Source: JAAYAY01 sp964563135
Lineage (GTDB): Bacteria > Planctomycetota > Planctomycetia > Pirellulales > Thermoguttaceae
Direction: 5' to 3'
Length of the DNA stretch: 64,000 nt
NCBI GenBank assembly: GCA_964563135.1
Contig: CAZLWV010000003.1
Location: 1-64,000, forward strand
Part shown: piece after piece, positions 17,008 through 25,617 of the stretch
How the letters are laid out: the number at the start of each line of letters is the position of its first letter
Numbering within the stretch: the first letter of the stretch is position 1
Program-made: the position numbers and the translations under genes
Notes under the pieces: model-generated
The model's input: the letters and a program-made list of their open reading frames with translations, nothing else
Told to the model about the DNA's origin: nothing
Database searches by the model: none

Positions 17008-18237
17008 ATGACTGATGGGCCGAGGCTGCCACCAAGGCAGAGAAACATGCTTCTTCGACTGGCATATCGCGCCGCCACGGGGGTCTCGCCCCGGCTTGCC
17101 GCCAAGGCAGCCTATTTGTGGGTGTACAAGGGACGCCGAGCGATGGCTGCCCATCGTGGCCGTTTGCAGCGAGGCGAGTTGTTTCCACCGTTCCTGTTTC
17201 TCGCGCTCACCAACGCGTGCAACCTCCGCTGCCACGGCTGCTGGATCGACACAAGCGGCGGGGCGCGCAGCCTCTCGGAAGAGGACGTTGAAACCATCAT
17301 CACAGCCGGAAAGAAACAGAAAGCCCATTTCTATACTCTCCTCGGTGGCGAGCCCATGATCTATCCGGGTATCTGGCGGATCATCGAGAGGCATCCGGAG
17401 TGCTATTTTCAGATCATCACCAACGGGCTGTTTCTTGACGCCGAGAATGTCGCTCGAATTGCGAGGCTCGGCAACGTGACCGTGCTGGTGAGTATCGATG
17501 GCCCGCAGCAGGAAAACGACGCGAGGCGAGGCCAAGGAGTCTATCAGAACGCCATGGAAGGAGTGGAGCGTCTGGCCCGGCGGAAGATCCTGTTCGGAGT
17601 GGCAACGACGGTGACCGGGCAGAACCTGGAGGCAGTCCTGGACGCCAAATATATTCGTCAATTTGTTGACCGGGGCGCGATGTACCTGTGGTATTACGTC
17701 TTTCGACCGGTGGGAGCAGATCCGTCGCCGGAGCTATGCGTGAGCCGGGAACAGTTGCTCCAGTTCCGCCGGCGCCTGTTGGAGATGCGCCGACATGAAC
17801 CGATCATCCTGATCGATACGTACTGGGACGCCCGGGGCGAGGCAGTGTGCCCGGCCGCCAAGGGCCTGGGATTCCATATTGGACCGGGTGGTTCGATCGA
17901 ACCTTGTCCGCCGATGTCGTTCGCCTGTCAGTGGGTAAGCGATCACGGGGGTGATCTGTACCGAACCATCAATGAGAGCCGGTTCTTGCGGAGTTTTCAG
18001 ACCTTTGTCGAGGAAAGGACACGGGGGTGCGTGATACTCGAGCATCCCCAGGCATTGGCCGAATTCTTGAGAAACCACGACGCGGCAGACACGAGCGGCC
18101 GGAATGCCTTTGCAGAACTCGAGGCATCCCAAGCTCGCACGAGCCATCACCTGCCAGGGGAGGAGATGCCCGAGAATCACTGGTTGTATCGGTTCCTGAA
18201 GAGACAACTCTTCTTTGGCATGGGGGGGTATGCGTGA
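17008..18237 (+). CDS. radical SAM protein of the terpenoid-like locus
   Basis: A 409-residue radical SAM enzyme. PFLFLALTNACNLRCHGCW supplies the CX3CX2C cluster ligands (C71, C75, C78); LLGGEPMIYP binds SAM, and later strands (ITNGLFLDAENV, VLVSIDGPQQENDARRG) are typical. A C-terminal Cys-rich part (AVCPAAKGLGFHIGPGGSIEPCPPMSFAC) resembles the SPASM-type region that holds extra clusters. It starts from a divergent promoter shared with the cyclase operon. By analogy with HpnH in hopanoid synthesis it might modify a terpenoid, but its cluster motif is not HpnH-like, so the reaction is unknown. Confidence 0.85.
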   Translation: MTDGPRLPPRQRNMLLRLAYRAATGVSPRLAAKAAYLWVYKGRRAMAAHRGRLQRGELFPPFLFLALTNACNLRCHGCWIDTSGGARSLSEEDVETIITAGKKQKAHFYTLLGGEPMIYPGIWRIIERHPECYFQIITNGLFLDAENVARIARLGNVTVLVSIDGPQQENDARRGQGVYQNAMEGVERLARRKILFGVATTVTGQNLEAVLDAKYIRQFVDRGAMYLWYYVFRPVGADPSPELCVSREQLLQFRRRLLEMRRHEPIILIDTYWDARGEAVCPAAKGLGFHIGPGGSIEPCPPMSFACQWVSDHGGDLYRTINESRFLRSFQTFVEERTRGCVILEHPQALAEFLRNHDAADTSGRNAFAELEASQARTSHHLPGEEMPENHWLYRFLKRQLFFGMGGYA

Positions 18238-19038
18238 GTCACCGCGATGACTGGCAGACCCGCGAAATGACCACCCATGCTTGCAGCCATCCAGACAAGG
18301 GCTGCAATCGTCCAGAAGCAAGGGACTTGCTGGCGGATTGCCGCGAACGCGCCGTGGTCGACCTCAGGTTAGGCGGCGTGTGGCGAGGCCAACTGGCTAT
18401 CTCCTGAGACAGAGGGGGATTAACTTGTAGGAGCATGGCACTACTTGACAGTGCGATTGCCATGGTCTAATCTGCGCACGTACCCAGTCGAGCGGTGCCG
18501 CATCTCGCGAGGGTGGACTTGCCAAATCTCTTCGCCCACACACTTGGCTTGTTTGCTCTCATAATGGGACGGGCGACCAAATTGTTTTGAAGATCGCGGT
18601 TTCTATTGCCCCAAGAGGAAACCGCATCTGGTCTTCGCCGGTCGCTTGCTTGCGGCACCGCTCATTTTTTTCTTTGACGCTCTGAGGAAGTTGTTCCTCA
18701 CATCTTTGCCCCATGCTGCGTCGAAGTCCGCCGGCTGCCACCGGGACGACCAAAAGCGGGCGACTCTGCCGGGAGAGGGCGGCAAGGCCCTCTGCGGTGT
18801 TGGTCGCCTCGCAGCCTTTCGTCAGCGTGTGCCTGGGGGGCATCGTGCGGCTCCTTTCGCCGAGTAGAGCTGGAGGAATGGATCATGGCCGCCGCCACAC
18901 CCAGGTCGCTGCGGCTGCCGCCCATAGGATCCCGACAGACGCGAGCGGCCGCGCGCCCCCTGTTCGCTACGCGCTGAGTCGCTACAATCTTAGTTTTCTC
19001 GATGACTCCTCATCCTCACATGCTCCAGGGAGAGAGTG
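18238..19038. other. 800-base region without a supported gene
   Basis: Several open frames of 60-108 codons overlap here on both strands, but none has a good ribosome binding site, known motifs or a composition unlike random GC-rich sequence. The part around 18420-18670 is clearly more AT-rich than its neighbours. A TACAAT at 18983-18988 and an AGGGAGAG ribosome binding site at 19027-19034 belong to gcvT. The rest may be a decayed gene or an RNA gene. Confidence 0.5.
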
Positions 19039-20202
19039 ATGGACGTTTCCGACGTGGCCATCCAAAGAACGCCGCTTCATCAGTGGCACAAGGATCATGG
19101 GGCCCGGATGGTTGATTTTGCTGGCTGGGCGATGCCTGTGCAGTACGCGTCAATCATCGAGGAGCACGAGGCGATCCGAACCAATGGGGGAATTGCCGAC
19201 ATTTCCCACATGGGGCGGCTTCGGTTTGAGGGCCCCGGAGCTGCGGTCTTTCTGGCAGAACTGCTCACCCGCCGTGTGGCGGATATGACCCTGGGCCAGA
19301 TTCGTTACTCCCTGGTGACGAATGAGGCCGGCGGGATCATGGATGACGTACTGGTGGGGTACTATCACAATGCCCAGGGTCAGCCCTATTACGTTGTGGT
19401 CGTCAACGCCTCGAACCGGAAGAAGATCGTCGACTGGGTCCACCAGCATCTTCCCCGCGAGCGGGCCGAGGCCCCGGGACGGGAGGTTCTCTTTGCGGAC
19501 GTTACGCATCTGTGGGCGATGTTTGCGATCCAGGGCCCGCGTTCGGTCGAACTGCTTCAACCGCTGGTCGACGTGGATCTGGGGTCGATGAAATACTACC
19601 GGGGAGCGCAGGTGCGGCTCCTCCATCCTGCGGCCCAGCGGCAAGGGGGGCTCATCAGCCGGACCGGCTACACGGGCGAGGACGGCTTTGAACTGGCGCT
19701 GGGCGCGACGATCGCGGCCGACTTCTGGAGCGCACTGGCAGAAATGGCCAGACCCATGGGTATCGTGCCTGCGGGGCTTGGGGCCCGCGACACGTTGCGA
19801 CTGGAGGCGGGAATGCCTCTGTACGGCCACGAGTTGTGCGAGAAGACGAATCCCTTCGAGGCCGGGTTAGGATTCGCTTGCCATCTGGTGGGGTACGACT
19901 TTCCGGGACGCGACGCCCTGCTGAAGATCGAGAAGGAGCCGTTGCGGCGCGCGCGTGTCGGTCTGCGGCTCGACGGTCGCCGTCCGGCCCGGGAGCATTG
20001 CGAGATCTATGCAGGAGAGGAACGCGTCGGTATGACGACGAGCGGCACCGTATCGCCAACGCTGAAGGTGCCCATTGCGATGGGATATGTGCCACCGGAA
20101 CTTAGTCACCCCGGAACGAAACTGCTGATCGACGTCCGGGGCCGTAAGGAGCCGGCCCACGTCGTCGAGCTTCCATTCTATCAGCGAAAGAAGAAGCAAT
20201 AG
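19039..20202 (+). CDS. gcvT: glycine cleavage system T protein (aminomethyltransferase)
   Basis: A 387-residue tetrahydrofolate-dependent enzyme that takes the methylene group from aminomethyl-lipoyl GcvH and releases ammonia. Family landmarks are TPLHQWHKDHGARMVDFAGWAMPVQY, IADISHMGRLRFEG, the catalytic-Asp region NEAGGIMDDV, RTGYTGEDGFEL and GLGARDTLRLEAGMPLYGHEL. The ATG at 19039 follows AGGGAGAG (19027-19034); a GTG three bases earlier is also possible. It is the first gene of a gcvT-H-PA-PB-lipoate ligase cluster, so it is probably co-transcribed with gcvH 148 bases downstream. Confidence 0.96.
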   Translation: MDVSDVAIQRTPLHQWHKDHGARMVDFAGWAMPVQYASIIEEHEAIRTNGGIADISHMGRLRFEGPGAAVFLAELLTRRVADMTLGQIRYSLVTNEAGGIMDDVLVGYYHNAQGQPYYVVVVNASNRKKIVDWVHQHLPRERAEAPGREVLFADVTHLWAMFAIQGPRSVELLQPLVDVDLGSMKYYRGAQVRLLHPAAQRQGGLISRTGYTGEDGFELALGATIAADFWSALAEMARPMGIVPAGLGARDTLRLEAGMPLYGHELCEKTNPFEAGLGFACHLVGYDFPGRDALLKIEKEPLRRARVGLRLDGRRPAREHCEIYAGEERVGMTTSGTVSPTLKVPIAMGYVPPELSHPGTKLLIDVRGRKEPAHVVELPFYQRKKKQ

Positions 20203-20350
20203 CCTTTCGTGGTACCCGTCTGGCTGGACAATCCGGGAGGAATGCGACGAAAAAGCGACGGTCGAGGGTGACCTCCACCGGAATGGCCCCCCGGGGGTGG
20301 CCTTCACCTGGAATCACGCAAGGCCGTCGAGGCCCCTGAAAAGTGAAAGG

Positions 20351-20767
20351 ATGATGGAAGTGAAGCCTGAAGAATTGCTCTACTCCAAGACCCACGAGTG
20401 GGTGGCAGTCGAAGCGGAAGGAACGGGCGCCAAGGTTGCGACCGTGGGGATTACGGCATTCGCGTTGGAGGCCCTCACGGACCTGGTCTTCGTCGATCTT
20501 CCCCAGGTCGGCCGGAAGGTCAAAGCGGGGGAACCGTTTGCCGAAATCGAGTCGGTCAAGGCGGTCAGCGACATCTACAGTCCCGTCGACGGGGAAATCA
20601 TCGCGGTCAACGAGGCCCTGGCAGATCGCCTGGAAGAGCTCTCGAGCGATCCCTATGTGAACGGCTGGTTCGTCAGGATTCGCGTGACGGATGAAGCCGC
20701 GCTGGCCAGACTCTCGGACTATGCCGCATACCAGAAGCAGTGCGAACAGGAAACGGGCGACGAGTAG
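20351..20767 (+). CDS. gcvH: glycine cleavage system H protein
   Basis: A 138-residue lipoyl carrier that shuttles the aminomethyl intermediate between the P and T proteins. The lipoylated lysine is K70 in EIESVKAVSDIYSPVDGEI. The N-terminal SKTHEWVAVE and the C-terminal DPYVNGWFVRIRV are typical. Two adjacent ATG codons (20351, 20354) follow AAAGG, so the start is uncertain by one residue; an earlier in-frame start at 20297 adds a tail unlike GcvH. The next gene begins 17 bases after its stop. Confidence 0.96.
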   Translation: MMEVKPEELLYSKTHEWVAVEAEGTGAKVATVGITAFALEALTDLVFVDLPQVGRKVKAGEPFAEIESVKAVSDIYSPVDGEIIAVNEALADRLEELSSDPYVNGWFVRIRVTDEAALARLSDYAAYQKQCEQETGDE

Positions 20768-20784
20768 AGAGGGAGGCGAGATTC

Positions 20785-21396
20785 ATGCCGTTCATCCCCA
20801 ACACCGATGAAGAACGCCGTGTGATGCTTGAAGCCATCGGCGTGGACTCGATCGAAGACCTGTTCGAGATGATTCCACCGGAACTGCATCTCGGGCGATC
20901 CTTGAACCTGCCGCCGGCGATGGGAGAACTCGAGTTGGGCACCCACCTGGGAGAGTTGGCGGCGAGAAACACGCCGGCATCCGAGGCGGTGTGTTTTCTC
21001 GGGGCAGGGAGCTACGATCACTTCATTCCGGCGCTCGTCGACTTCGTTGCATCGCGCAGCGAATTCTATACCTCGTACACGCCCTACCAGGCGGAGGCCA
21101 GCCAGGGTACTCTCAAGGCGCTCTTCGAGTATCAAACGCTCATTACCCAACTGACGGGAATGGATGTCTCCAACGCCAGTCTCTATGACGGCGCCGGCGC
21201 TGTCTCCGAGGCCGTTCTGATGGCCTGCAATGTCACTCGCCGCCACGCCAAGGTGGTCGCGCTTTCGACGGTCCATCCGGAATACCGGCAGGTTCTGGGA
21301 ACGTATCTGCAGAACCTGGAAACGGCGCTGGTTACGGTCGATGTACCGGCGGGCACGATCGCCCCCCAAGGCCTGGAAGCTATGTTTGACGAGTAG
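20785..21396 (+). CDS. gcvPA: glycine dehydrogenase (decarboxylating) subunit 1, N-terminal part, ended by an in-frame TAG
   Basis: The first 203 residues of GcvPA, the PLP-fold partner of GcvPB in the two-subunit P protein that decarboxylates glycine. FIPNTDEERRVML, FLGAGSYDHFIPALVDF, YTPYQAEASQGTLKALFEYQ and MDVSNASLYDGAGAVSEA are typical. AGGGAGGCGAG precedes the ATG. The frame meets TAG at 21394-21396 (MFDE-stop-TACVVVQQPNFFG) and the family sequence resumes in the same frame at the next codon, so the stop interrupts a gene that would otherwise encode 449 residues, the normal GcvPA length. Read-through, a sequencing error or a real nonsense mutation are the choices. Confidence 0.9.
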   Translation: MPFIPNTDEERRVMLEAIGVDSIEDLFEMIPPELHLGRSLNLPPAMGELELGTHLGELAARNTPASEAVCFLGAGSYDHFIPALVDFVASRSEFYTSYTPYQAEASQGTLKALFEYQTLITQLTGMDVSNASLYDGAGAVSEAVLMACNVTRRHAKVVALSTVHPEYRQVLGTYLQNLETALVTVDVPAGTIAPQGLEAMFDE

Positions 21397-21405
21397 ACGG
21401 CCTGC

Positions 21406-22134
21406 GTGGTGGTTCAGCAGCCCAATTTCTTCGGCTGCCTGGAGGACGTCGAGAAGTTGGCGGCGATTGTCCACGCCAAGGGGGCGGTGCTGGTTGTGGC
21501 CGCCGACCCGATCAGCCTGGGCCTTCTCAAGCGTCCGGGCGACTGCAGTGCCGACATCGTGGTGGCCGAGGGCCAATCGCTCGGGATCCCCATGAGTTTC
21601 GGGGGCCCTTACCTGGGCATCCTTGCCTGCCGCGAGCGATTCCTGCGGCGGATGCCCGGCCGGCTCGTGGGAGAAACGGTCGATCGCCGGAACCGGCGCT
21701 GCTGGGTGCTCACGCTCCAGACCCGCGAACAGCACATCCGGCGTGAGAAGGCCACAAGCAACATCTGCACGAACCAGGGACTGATGGCGCTGCGAGCGAC
21801 GGTCTACCTCTCGGCGATGGGACCGAACGGGCTTCGCAGTACGGCAGAACTGTGCTTGAAGAAAGCGCGTTACGCGCTGAACCAATGGACCGGAGACGGA
21901 CTTCTGCAGCGGGTCTTCACAGCGCCCACCTTCAAGGAATTCGTCGTCAGGGTGCCCAGCGGGAAGATCGACGATCTGCTCGCGGCGGCGAGTGCCCAGG
22001 GGGTCATGGCCGGTGTACCGCTGGAGTGCTGGTATCCGGAACTGAACGACTGCCTGCTGGTCGCCGTGACCGAGAAACGGACCAAGGCAGAAATCGATCG
22101 GATGACCGACATCATCCGGTCGGTCGTGGGCTAA
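21406..22134 (+). CDS. gcvPA: glycine dehydrogenase (decarboxylating) subunit 1, C-terminal part
   Basis: The remaining 242 residues of GcvPA in exactly the same frame as the N-terminal part: VVQQPNFFGCLEDVEKL, GIPMSFGGPYLGILACRERFLRRMPGRLVGET and REQHIRREKATSNICTNQGLMALRATVYLS are conserved GcvP sequence. The first possible internal start is the GTG at 21406. No Shine-Dalgarno precedes it, so independent translation is doubtful. Coding character is intact after the stop, with no other lesion, which suggests the mutation is recent or an artefact. gcvPB follows after 143 bases. Confidence 0.9.
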   Translation: MVVQQPNFFGCLEDVEKLAAIVHAKGAVLVVAADPISLGLLKRPGDCSADIVVAEGQSLGIPMSFGGPYLGILACRERFLRRMPGRLVGETVDRRNRRCWVLTLQTREQHIRREKATSNICTNQGLMALRATVYLSAMGPNGLRSTAELCLKKARYALNQWTGDGLLQRVFTAPTFKEFVVRVPSGKIDDLLAAASAQGVMAGVPLECWYPELNDCLLVAVTEKRTKAEIDRMTDIIRSVVG

Positions 22135-22277
22135 GCGATGCGGCCATTCCGCGTTTTCGGGCCGCCGGGTGTCGGGGACGATCGCCCTGACTGATGTGCG
22201 GATGGCCGAATGGACAACGGACCATCGGGGACCGGCCCTTTTCCGGGCGGCCATTTACCACGGGAGTTGAAAACTCG

Positions 22278-23738
22278 ATGCGAAATCAACAGGCAACAGA
22301 GCTGCTGTTCGACCAGTCCCGCCCCGGGAGTCGAGCGGTGCAGATGCCGGATTGCGACGTGCCATCGCCGGCGGTCGAGGACTTGTTGCCGGCCGGGATG
22401 CTGGCCGACGTGGCACCGGCGCTTCCCGAACTGACAGAGCCGGAACTGGTCCGGCATTTCGTGAATCTGTCGACGCAGAACATGTCGGTGGACACGCATT
22501 TCTATCCGCTCGGTTCGTGTACGATGAAGTACAATCCGAAACGGAATGAGAGCCTGGCCTCGCTTCCCGGGCTCCTGGGACTCCATCCGTACCAGCGACG
22601 GGAAACGATCCAGGGGATGCTGGCAATCCTGTATGCGCTGCAGGAGATGCTGGCCGAGATCTCCGGCCTGGACGCGGTGAGCCTGCAGCCGGCGGCCGGT
22701 GCGCACGGCGAGATGACGTCGCTGTTTGTTGCGGCGGCGTACCTGCGCGATACCGATCCTGCACGCAAGGTGGTTCTGATCCCCGACGGGGCCCACGGCA
22801 CGAATCCTGCAAGCGCTGCCATGGCCGGATTCAAGGCGATCGAAGTGAAGAGCACGCCTGCGGGCCTGGTCGACCTGGAGGATCTGGGGTCGAAGCTCAA
22901 CCGGCAGACCGCGGTATTCATGATCACCAATCCCAACACGCTGGGGATCTTCGAACGGCAGATCGGCAAGATCTGCCAGATGATCCATGACGCGGGAGGT
23001 CTGGTCTATCTGGACGGGGCCAACATGAACGCGATTCTGGGAGTGACGCGTCCGGGAGACTTCGGGGCGGACATGATGCACTTCAATCCCCACAAGACTT
23101 TCAGCGGCCCCCATGGCGGAGGGGGTCCGGGAGCCGGCCCCATCGCCGTCACCGCCAGACTGGCACCCTACCTGCCGGTGCCCATCGTCGGAAGAAACGG
23201 GGATCTGCTGACGCTGGAGTTCGACCGGCCCAGATCCATCGGCCGGGTGCGGAGTTTCTTCGGCAACACGGGGGTACTGGTCCGGACATACTGCTATCTT
23301 CGGACGCACGGCCCGGAGGGCCTGCGTCGCGTTTCGGAGAACGCCGTGCTGAACGCAAACTACTTGCTGAGTCGGGTGAAACACTTTCTGCCCGTTCCTC
23401 AAGGGGATCGCTGCATGCACGAGTTTGTCGCCACCGCGCAGAAGCTCAAGAAGGATCGCGGTGTTTCCGCCATGGATATCGGCAAGCGGTTGCTGGACTA
23501 CGGATTCCATGCCCCCACGGTGTATTTCCCGCTCATTGTCCACGAGGCCCTGATGGTGGAGCCAACCGAATCGGAGTCGCGGGCCACTCTGGATGCTTTC
23601 GCGGAGGCGTTGTTTCGAGTTACCGAGGAAGAGGCCGAACTGCTTCACGATGCACCGCATAGCACCCCGGTGAGCCGGCCCGACGAAGTGAGGGCCGCGA
23701 GGCAGTCGATCCTCAAGTGGTCTGATGGAAATCGGTAG
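22278..23738 (+). CDS. gcvPB: glycine dehydrogenase (decarboxylating) subunit 2
   Basis: A 486-residue catalytic subunit of the two-subunit P protein. The PLP lysine is K273 in HFNPHKTFSGPHGGGGPGAGP. LPGLLGLHPYQ, QPAAGAHGEMTSL and DGAHGTNPASAAMAGFK are family landmarks. The ATG at 22278 is preferred because GcvPB begins close to this point; 28 further codons upstream in frame look noncoding. With an interrupted gcvPA immediately upstream, the P protein may not be functional in this sequence as given. A lipoate ligase gene follows after 29 bases. Confidence 0.96.
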   Translation: MRNQQATELLFDQSRPGSRAVQMPDCDVPSPAVEDLLPAGMLADVAPALPELTEPELVRHFVNLSTQNMSVDTHFYPLGSCTMKYNPKRNESLASLPGLLGLHPYQRRETIQGMLAILYALQEMLAEISGLDAVSLQPAAGAHGEMTSLFVAAAYLRDTDPARKVVLIPDGAHGTNPASAAMAGFKAIEVKSTPAGLVDLEDLGSKLNRQTAVFMITNPNTLGIFERQIGKICQMIHDAGGLVYLDGANMNAILGVTRPGDFGADMMHFNPHKTFSGPHGGGGPGAGPIAVTARLAPYLPVPIVGRNGDLLTLEFDRPRSIGRVRSFFGNTGVLVRTYCYLRTHGPEGLRRVSENAVLNANYLLSRVKHFLPVPQGDRCMHEFVATAQKLKKDRGVSAMDIGKRLLDYGFHAPTVYFPLIVHEALMVEPTESESRATLDAFAEALFRVTEEEAELLHDAPHSTPVSRPDEVRAARQSILKWSDGNR

Positions 23739-23767
23739 GGCATCCTCTTTTCCCCGGGGCGCCGATC

Positions 23768-24541
23768 TTGGACCTTTCCGAAACCGAGTGCCGACTCGTT
23801 ATCGATCCACCTCGAGCCGGGGCCTGGAATATGGCCGTGGACGAGTACCTGCTCGGCTGGACGTCGCGGACGGGCTGTTGCTGCTGGCGATTCTACCTCT
23901 GGGAGGAGCCTACACTTTCTCTGGGCTATTTCCAGGACCACCGCCATCGCGACAAGCACGTTGCCAGCCGCAAGTGTCCGCTCGTCCGCCGGGCCAGTGG
24001 TGGCGGAGCGATCCTCCACGACCGCGAGCTGACGTATTGCCTGACGGTCCCGTCGGATCATCCCCTCGGCAGACGCCGACAATGGACCTACGAGGTGGTC
24101 CATCGAACACTGATCGCGGTTCTTGCCAAAAGAGGAATTCAGACCGAGCTGTTCGGTGACTCTTCGGCCGGCGAGGGCCGCTCGGACCAGTTTCTCTGCT
24201 TTCGGCGACGTTCGGCCGGCGACATCGTGGTGGCCGAGATGAAGATCGCCGGGAGTGCCCAGAGGCGAGCCGCGGGTGCCGTTCTCCAGCACGGCAGTGT
24301 ACTTCTGAGGCAGTCGGAGGCTGCTCCTGAACTGCCGGGGCTTTGGGAAGTAACCGGTCAGTCGATCGAGCCGGGCGAGCTGGCCGACGCCTGGCAGCAG
24401 CAGCTTGCGGCTGTGCTGAAGTTCCGCTGGGATGCCGTCGGTCTGTCGCCTGCGGAGGAAGCCGAGGCAGGGCAGATCCAGGCCGAGAAATATGGGCACT
24501 GGTCCTGGACGGGCAAGTGCCGGCGGTGCCGCCAGGAATGA
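23768..24541 (+). CDS. lipoate-protein ligase A family protein
   Basis: A 257-residue member of the biotin/lipoate ligase family that attaches lipoate (or octanoate) to a lysine of an acceptor such as GcvH. Visible motifs are GAWNMAVDEYLL, the adenylate-binding RRASGGGAILHDRELTY and the catalytic-lysine motif KIAGSAQRR. The start is TTG at 23768; an internal ATG at 23831 would cut the N-terminal strand. Its place at the end of the glycine cleavage cluster suggests it lipoylates GcvH. Whether it is a ligase, an octanoyltransferase or an amidotransferase cannot be told from motifs alone. Confidence 0.85.
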   Translation: MDLSETECRLVIDPPRAGAWNMAVDEYLLGWTSRTGCCCWRFYLWEEPTLSLGYFQDHRHRDKHVASRKCPLVRRASGGGAILHDRELTYCLTVPSDHPLGRRRQWTYEVVHRTLIAVLAKRGIQTELFGDSSAGEGRSDQFLCFRRRSAGDIVVAEMKIAGSAQRRAAGAVLQHGSVLLRQSEAAPELPGLWEVTGQSIEPGELADAWQQQLAAVLKFRWDAVGLSPAEEAEAGQIQAEKYGHWSWTGKCRRCRQE

Positions 24542-24959
24542 AAGCTGCCAGAGGCCCGCTGGATCGAGCAGGAAGACGCGATTTCTTTTGACCCGAGGTA
24601 GGATTGCTGGTAGGATCATGGAGCCGGCGGGAGGTGCGGGTCTCCAGGGCGGGCGTGCAGATTCCCATTTACAGCCGCTGGGCGAACAGGGGAGTACCAC
24701 CCCAGCTTTTTGGGGGGCGGATTGCATTCCTGGCTTATCTTCGTAAATTCCACAGTTGTTCAAGTTTTCCACATTGTATCCAATAGGTGCCTTGCGGCTT
24801 TCGGCGGGAGAGTCCGCACTGCCGTTTACTCCCCGATCTCCCCATGACCATCTGGCTGACGCAGCAGGGTGACGTAGTGAGGGGCCCTGCTGCTGGATAT
24901 CGATTCGCACTCCAATCCATCCAATCAATCACATTCCTCTGGTTGAACGTTTCCGGGCG
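24542..24959. other. gene-free region upstream of the first FHA gene
   Basis: 418 bases with no convincing gene. A perfect 9-bp inverted repeat lies at 24861-24893, and CCCC-AGCTTTTT-GGGG forms a small hairpin near 24703-24718. TTGTTC (24756-24761) and TCCAAT (24779-24784), 17 bases apart, are a weak promoter candidate. Confidence 0.45.
24861..24893. repeat. 9-bp perfect inverted repeat before the FHA gene
   Basis: GCAGCAGGG (24861-24869) and CCCTGCTGC (24885-24893) form a perfect stem with a 15-base loop, ending 66 bases before the FHA start. There is no T-run, so an mRNA leader hairpin or an operator is more likely than a terminator. Confidence 0.4.
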
Positions 24960-25475
24960 ATGGAAGTGAAACTGGTTGTTGCCAACGGGAAGAACCTCGG
25001 GCAGGAGATACCTGTCACCGGGCCGAAGTTTCTTATCGGCCGCGCGGATGATTGTCAGTTGCGCCCGCGAAGCGACGTGATCAGCCGTTACCATTGCGTG
25101 ATCCTTGTGGAGGAGGGCTTCGTTTCCGTTCGGGATTTTGGCAGCAAGAACGGCACGTTTGTGAACGACGAACAGATCATGGGCGAGCAGGAGTTGCACG
25201 ACGGGGACCGTCTCCGCGTGGGGCAATTGGAGTTCGACGTGGACCTGTTCGGGGCGAGGGGAAGAGTTGTTGAGCCAGACCAAGGTTCTCCTGGTGGCCG
25301 GTCGGCCTTCAACCAGTTGGACTTGAGCGATTGGCTGGGACGGGAAGATTCAAGCGGAACCGTTCTGGGAATGCTCCCCCTGCGACGGGCTACTTCCCTG
25401 GAGCAGGAGGGCTCCACCGATACGAGCGAGAAGCCGAAAGGTAGGGATACGGACCCCGATCCGCCGAAGAAGTAG
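24960..25475 (+). CDS. FHA domain protein (first paralogue)
   Basis: A 171-residue cytoplasmic protein whose first about 100 residues are a forkhead-associated domain, which binds phosphothreonine on partners of Ser/Thr kinases. Phosphopeptide-contact features are FLIGRADDCQLRP, SRYHCVILV and GSKNGTFVN. The C-terminal tail is polar, with an LSDWLGRED stretch also found as ISQWFGDEE in the second paralogue at 26038-26748. The kinase is not in the window. This gene, the 84-residue gene and the second FHA gene lie in tandem with short gaps, probably one functional unit. Confidence 0.88.
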   Translation: MEVKLVVANGKNLGQEIPVTGPKFLIGRADDCQLRPRSDVISRYHCVILVEEGFVSVRDFGSKNGTFVNDEQIMGEQELHDGDRLRVGQLEFDVDLFGARGRVVEPDQGSPGGRSAFNQLDLSDWLGREDSSGTVLGMLPLRRATSLEQEGSTDTSEKPKGRDTDPDPPKK

Positions 25476-25617
25476 ATAGATTATCCGACACGCTGGGATC
25501 TCGCAGGTGGACCGGAGAATCGCGCAGAGATCGGCCTGATCGACTTTTCCGGATGTGCCGAACTTTGATTGCCGAGGATGGATCCCCGCAAGCCTCAACA
25601 TTATTCGAGGAATCATC

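Noticed and set aside
18559..18867. Overlapping small frames on both strands in the gene-free region
   Set aside because: No ribosome binding sites, no motifs and no consistent codon bias; kept only as a note on the region.
21394..21396. TAG as pyrrolysine or a genome-wide reassigned codon
   Set aside because: gcvH, the first FHA gene and mrp end in TAG at their expected ends, and no pylT/pylS-like gene is visible here.
20719..22254. 511-codon reverse frame opposite gcvPA
   Set aside because: No family features; the forward strand carries conserved GcvPA on both sides of the stop.
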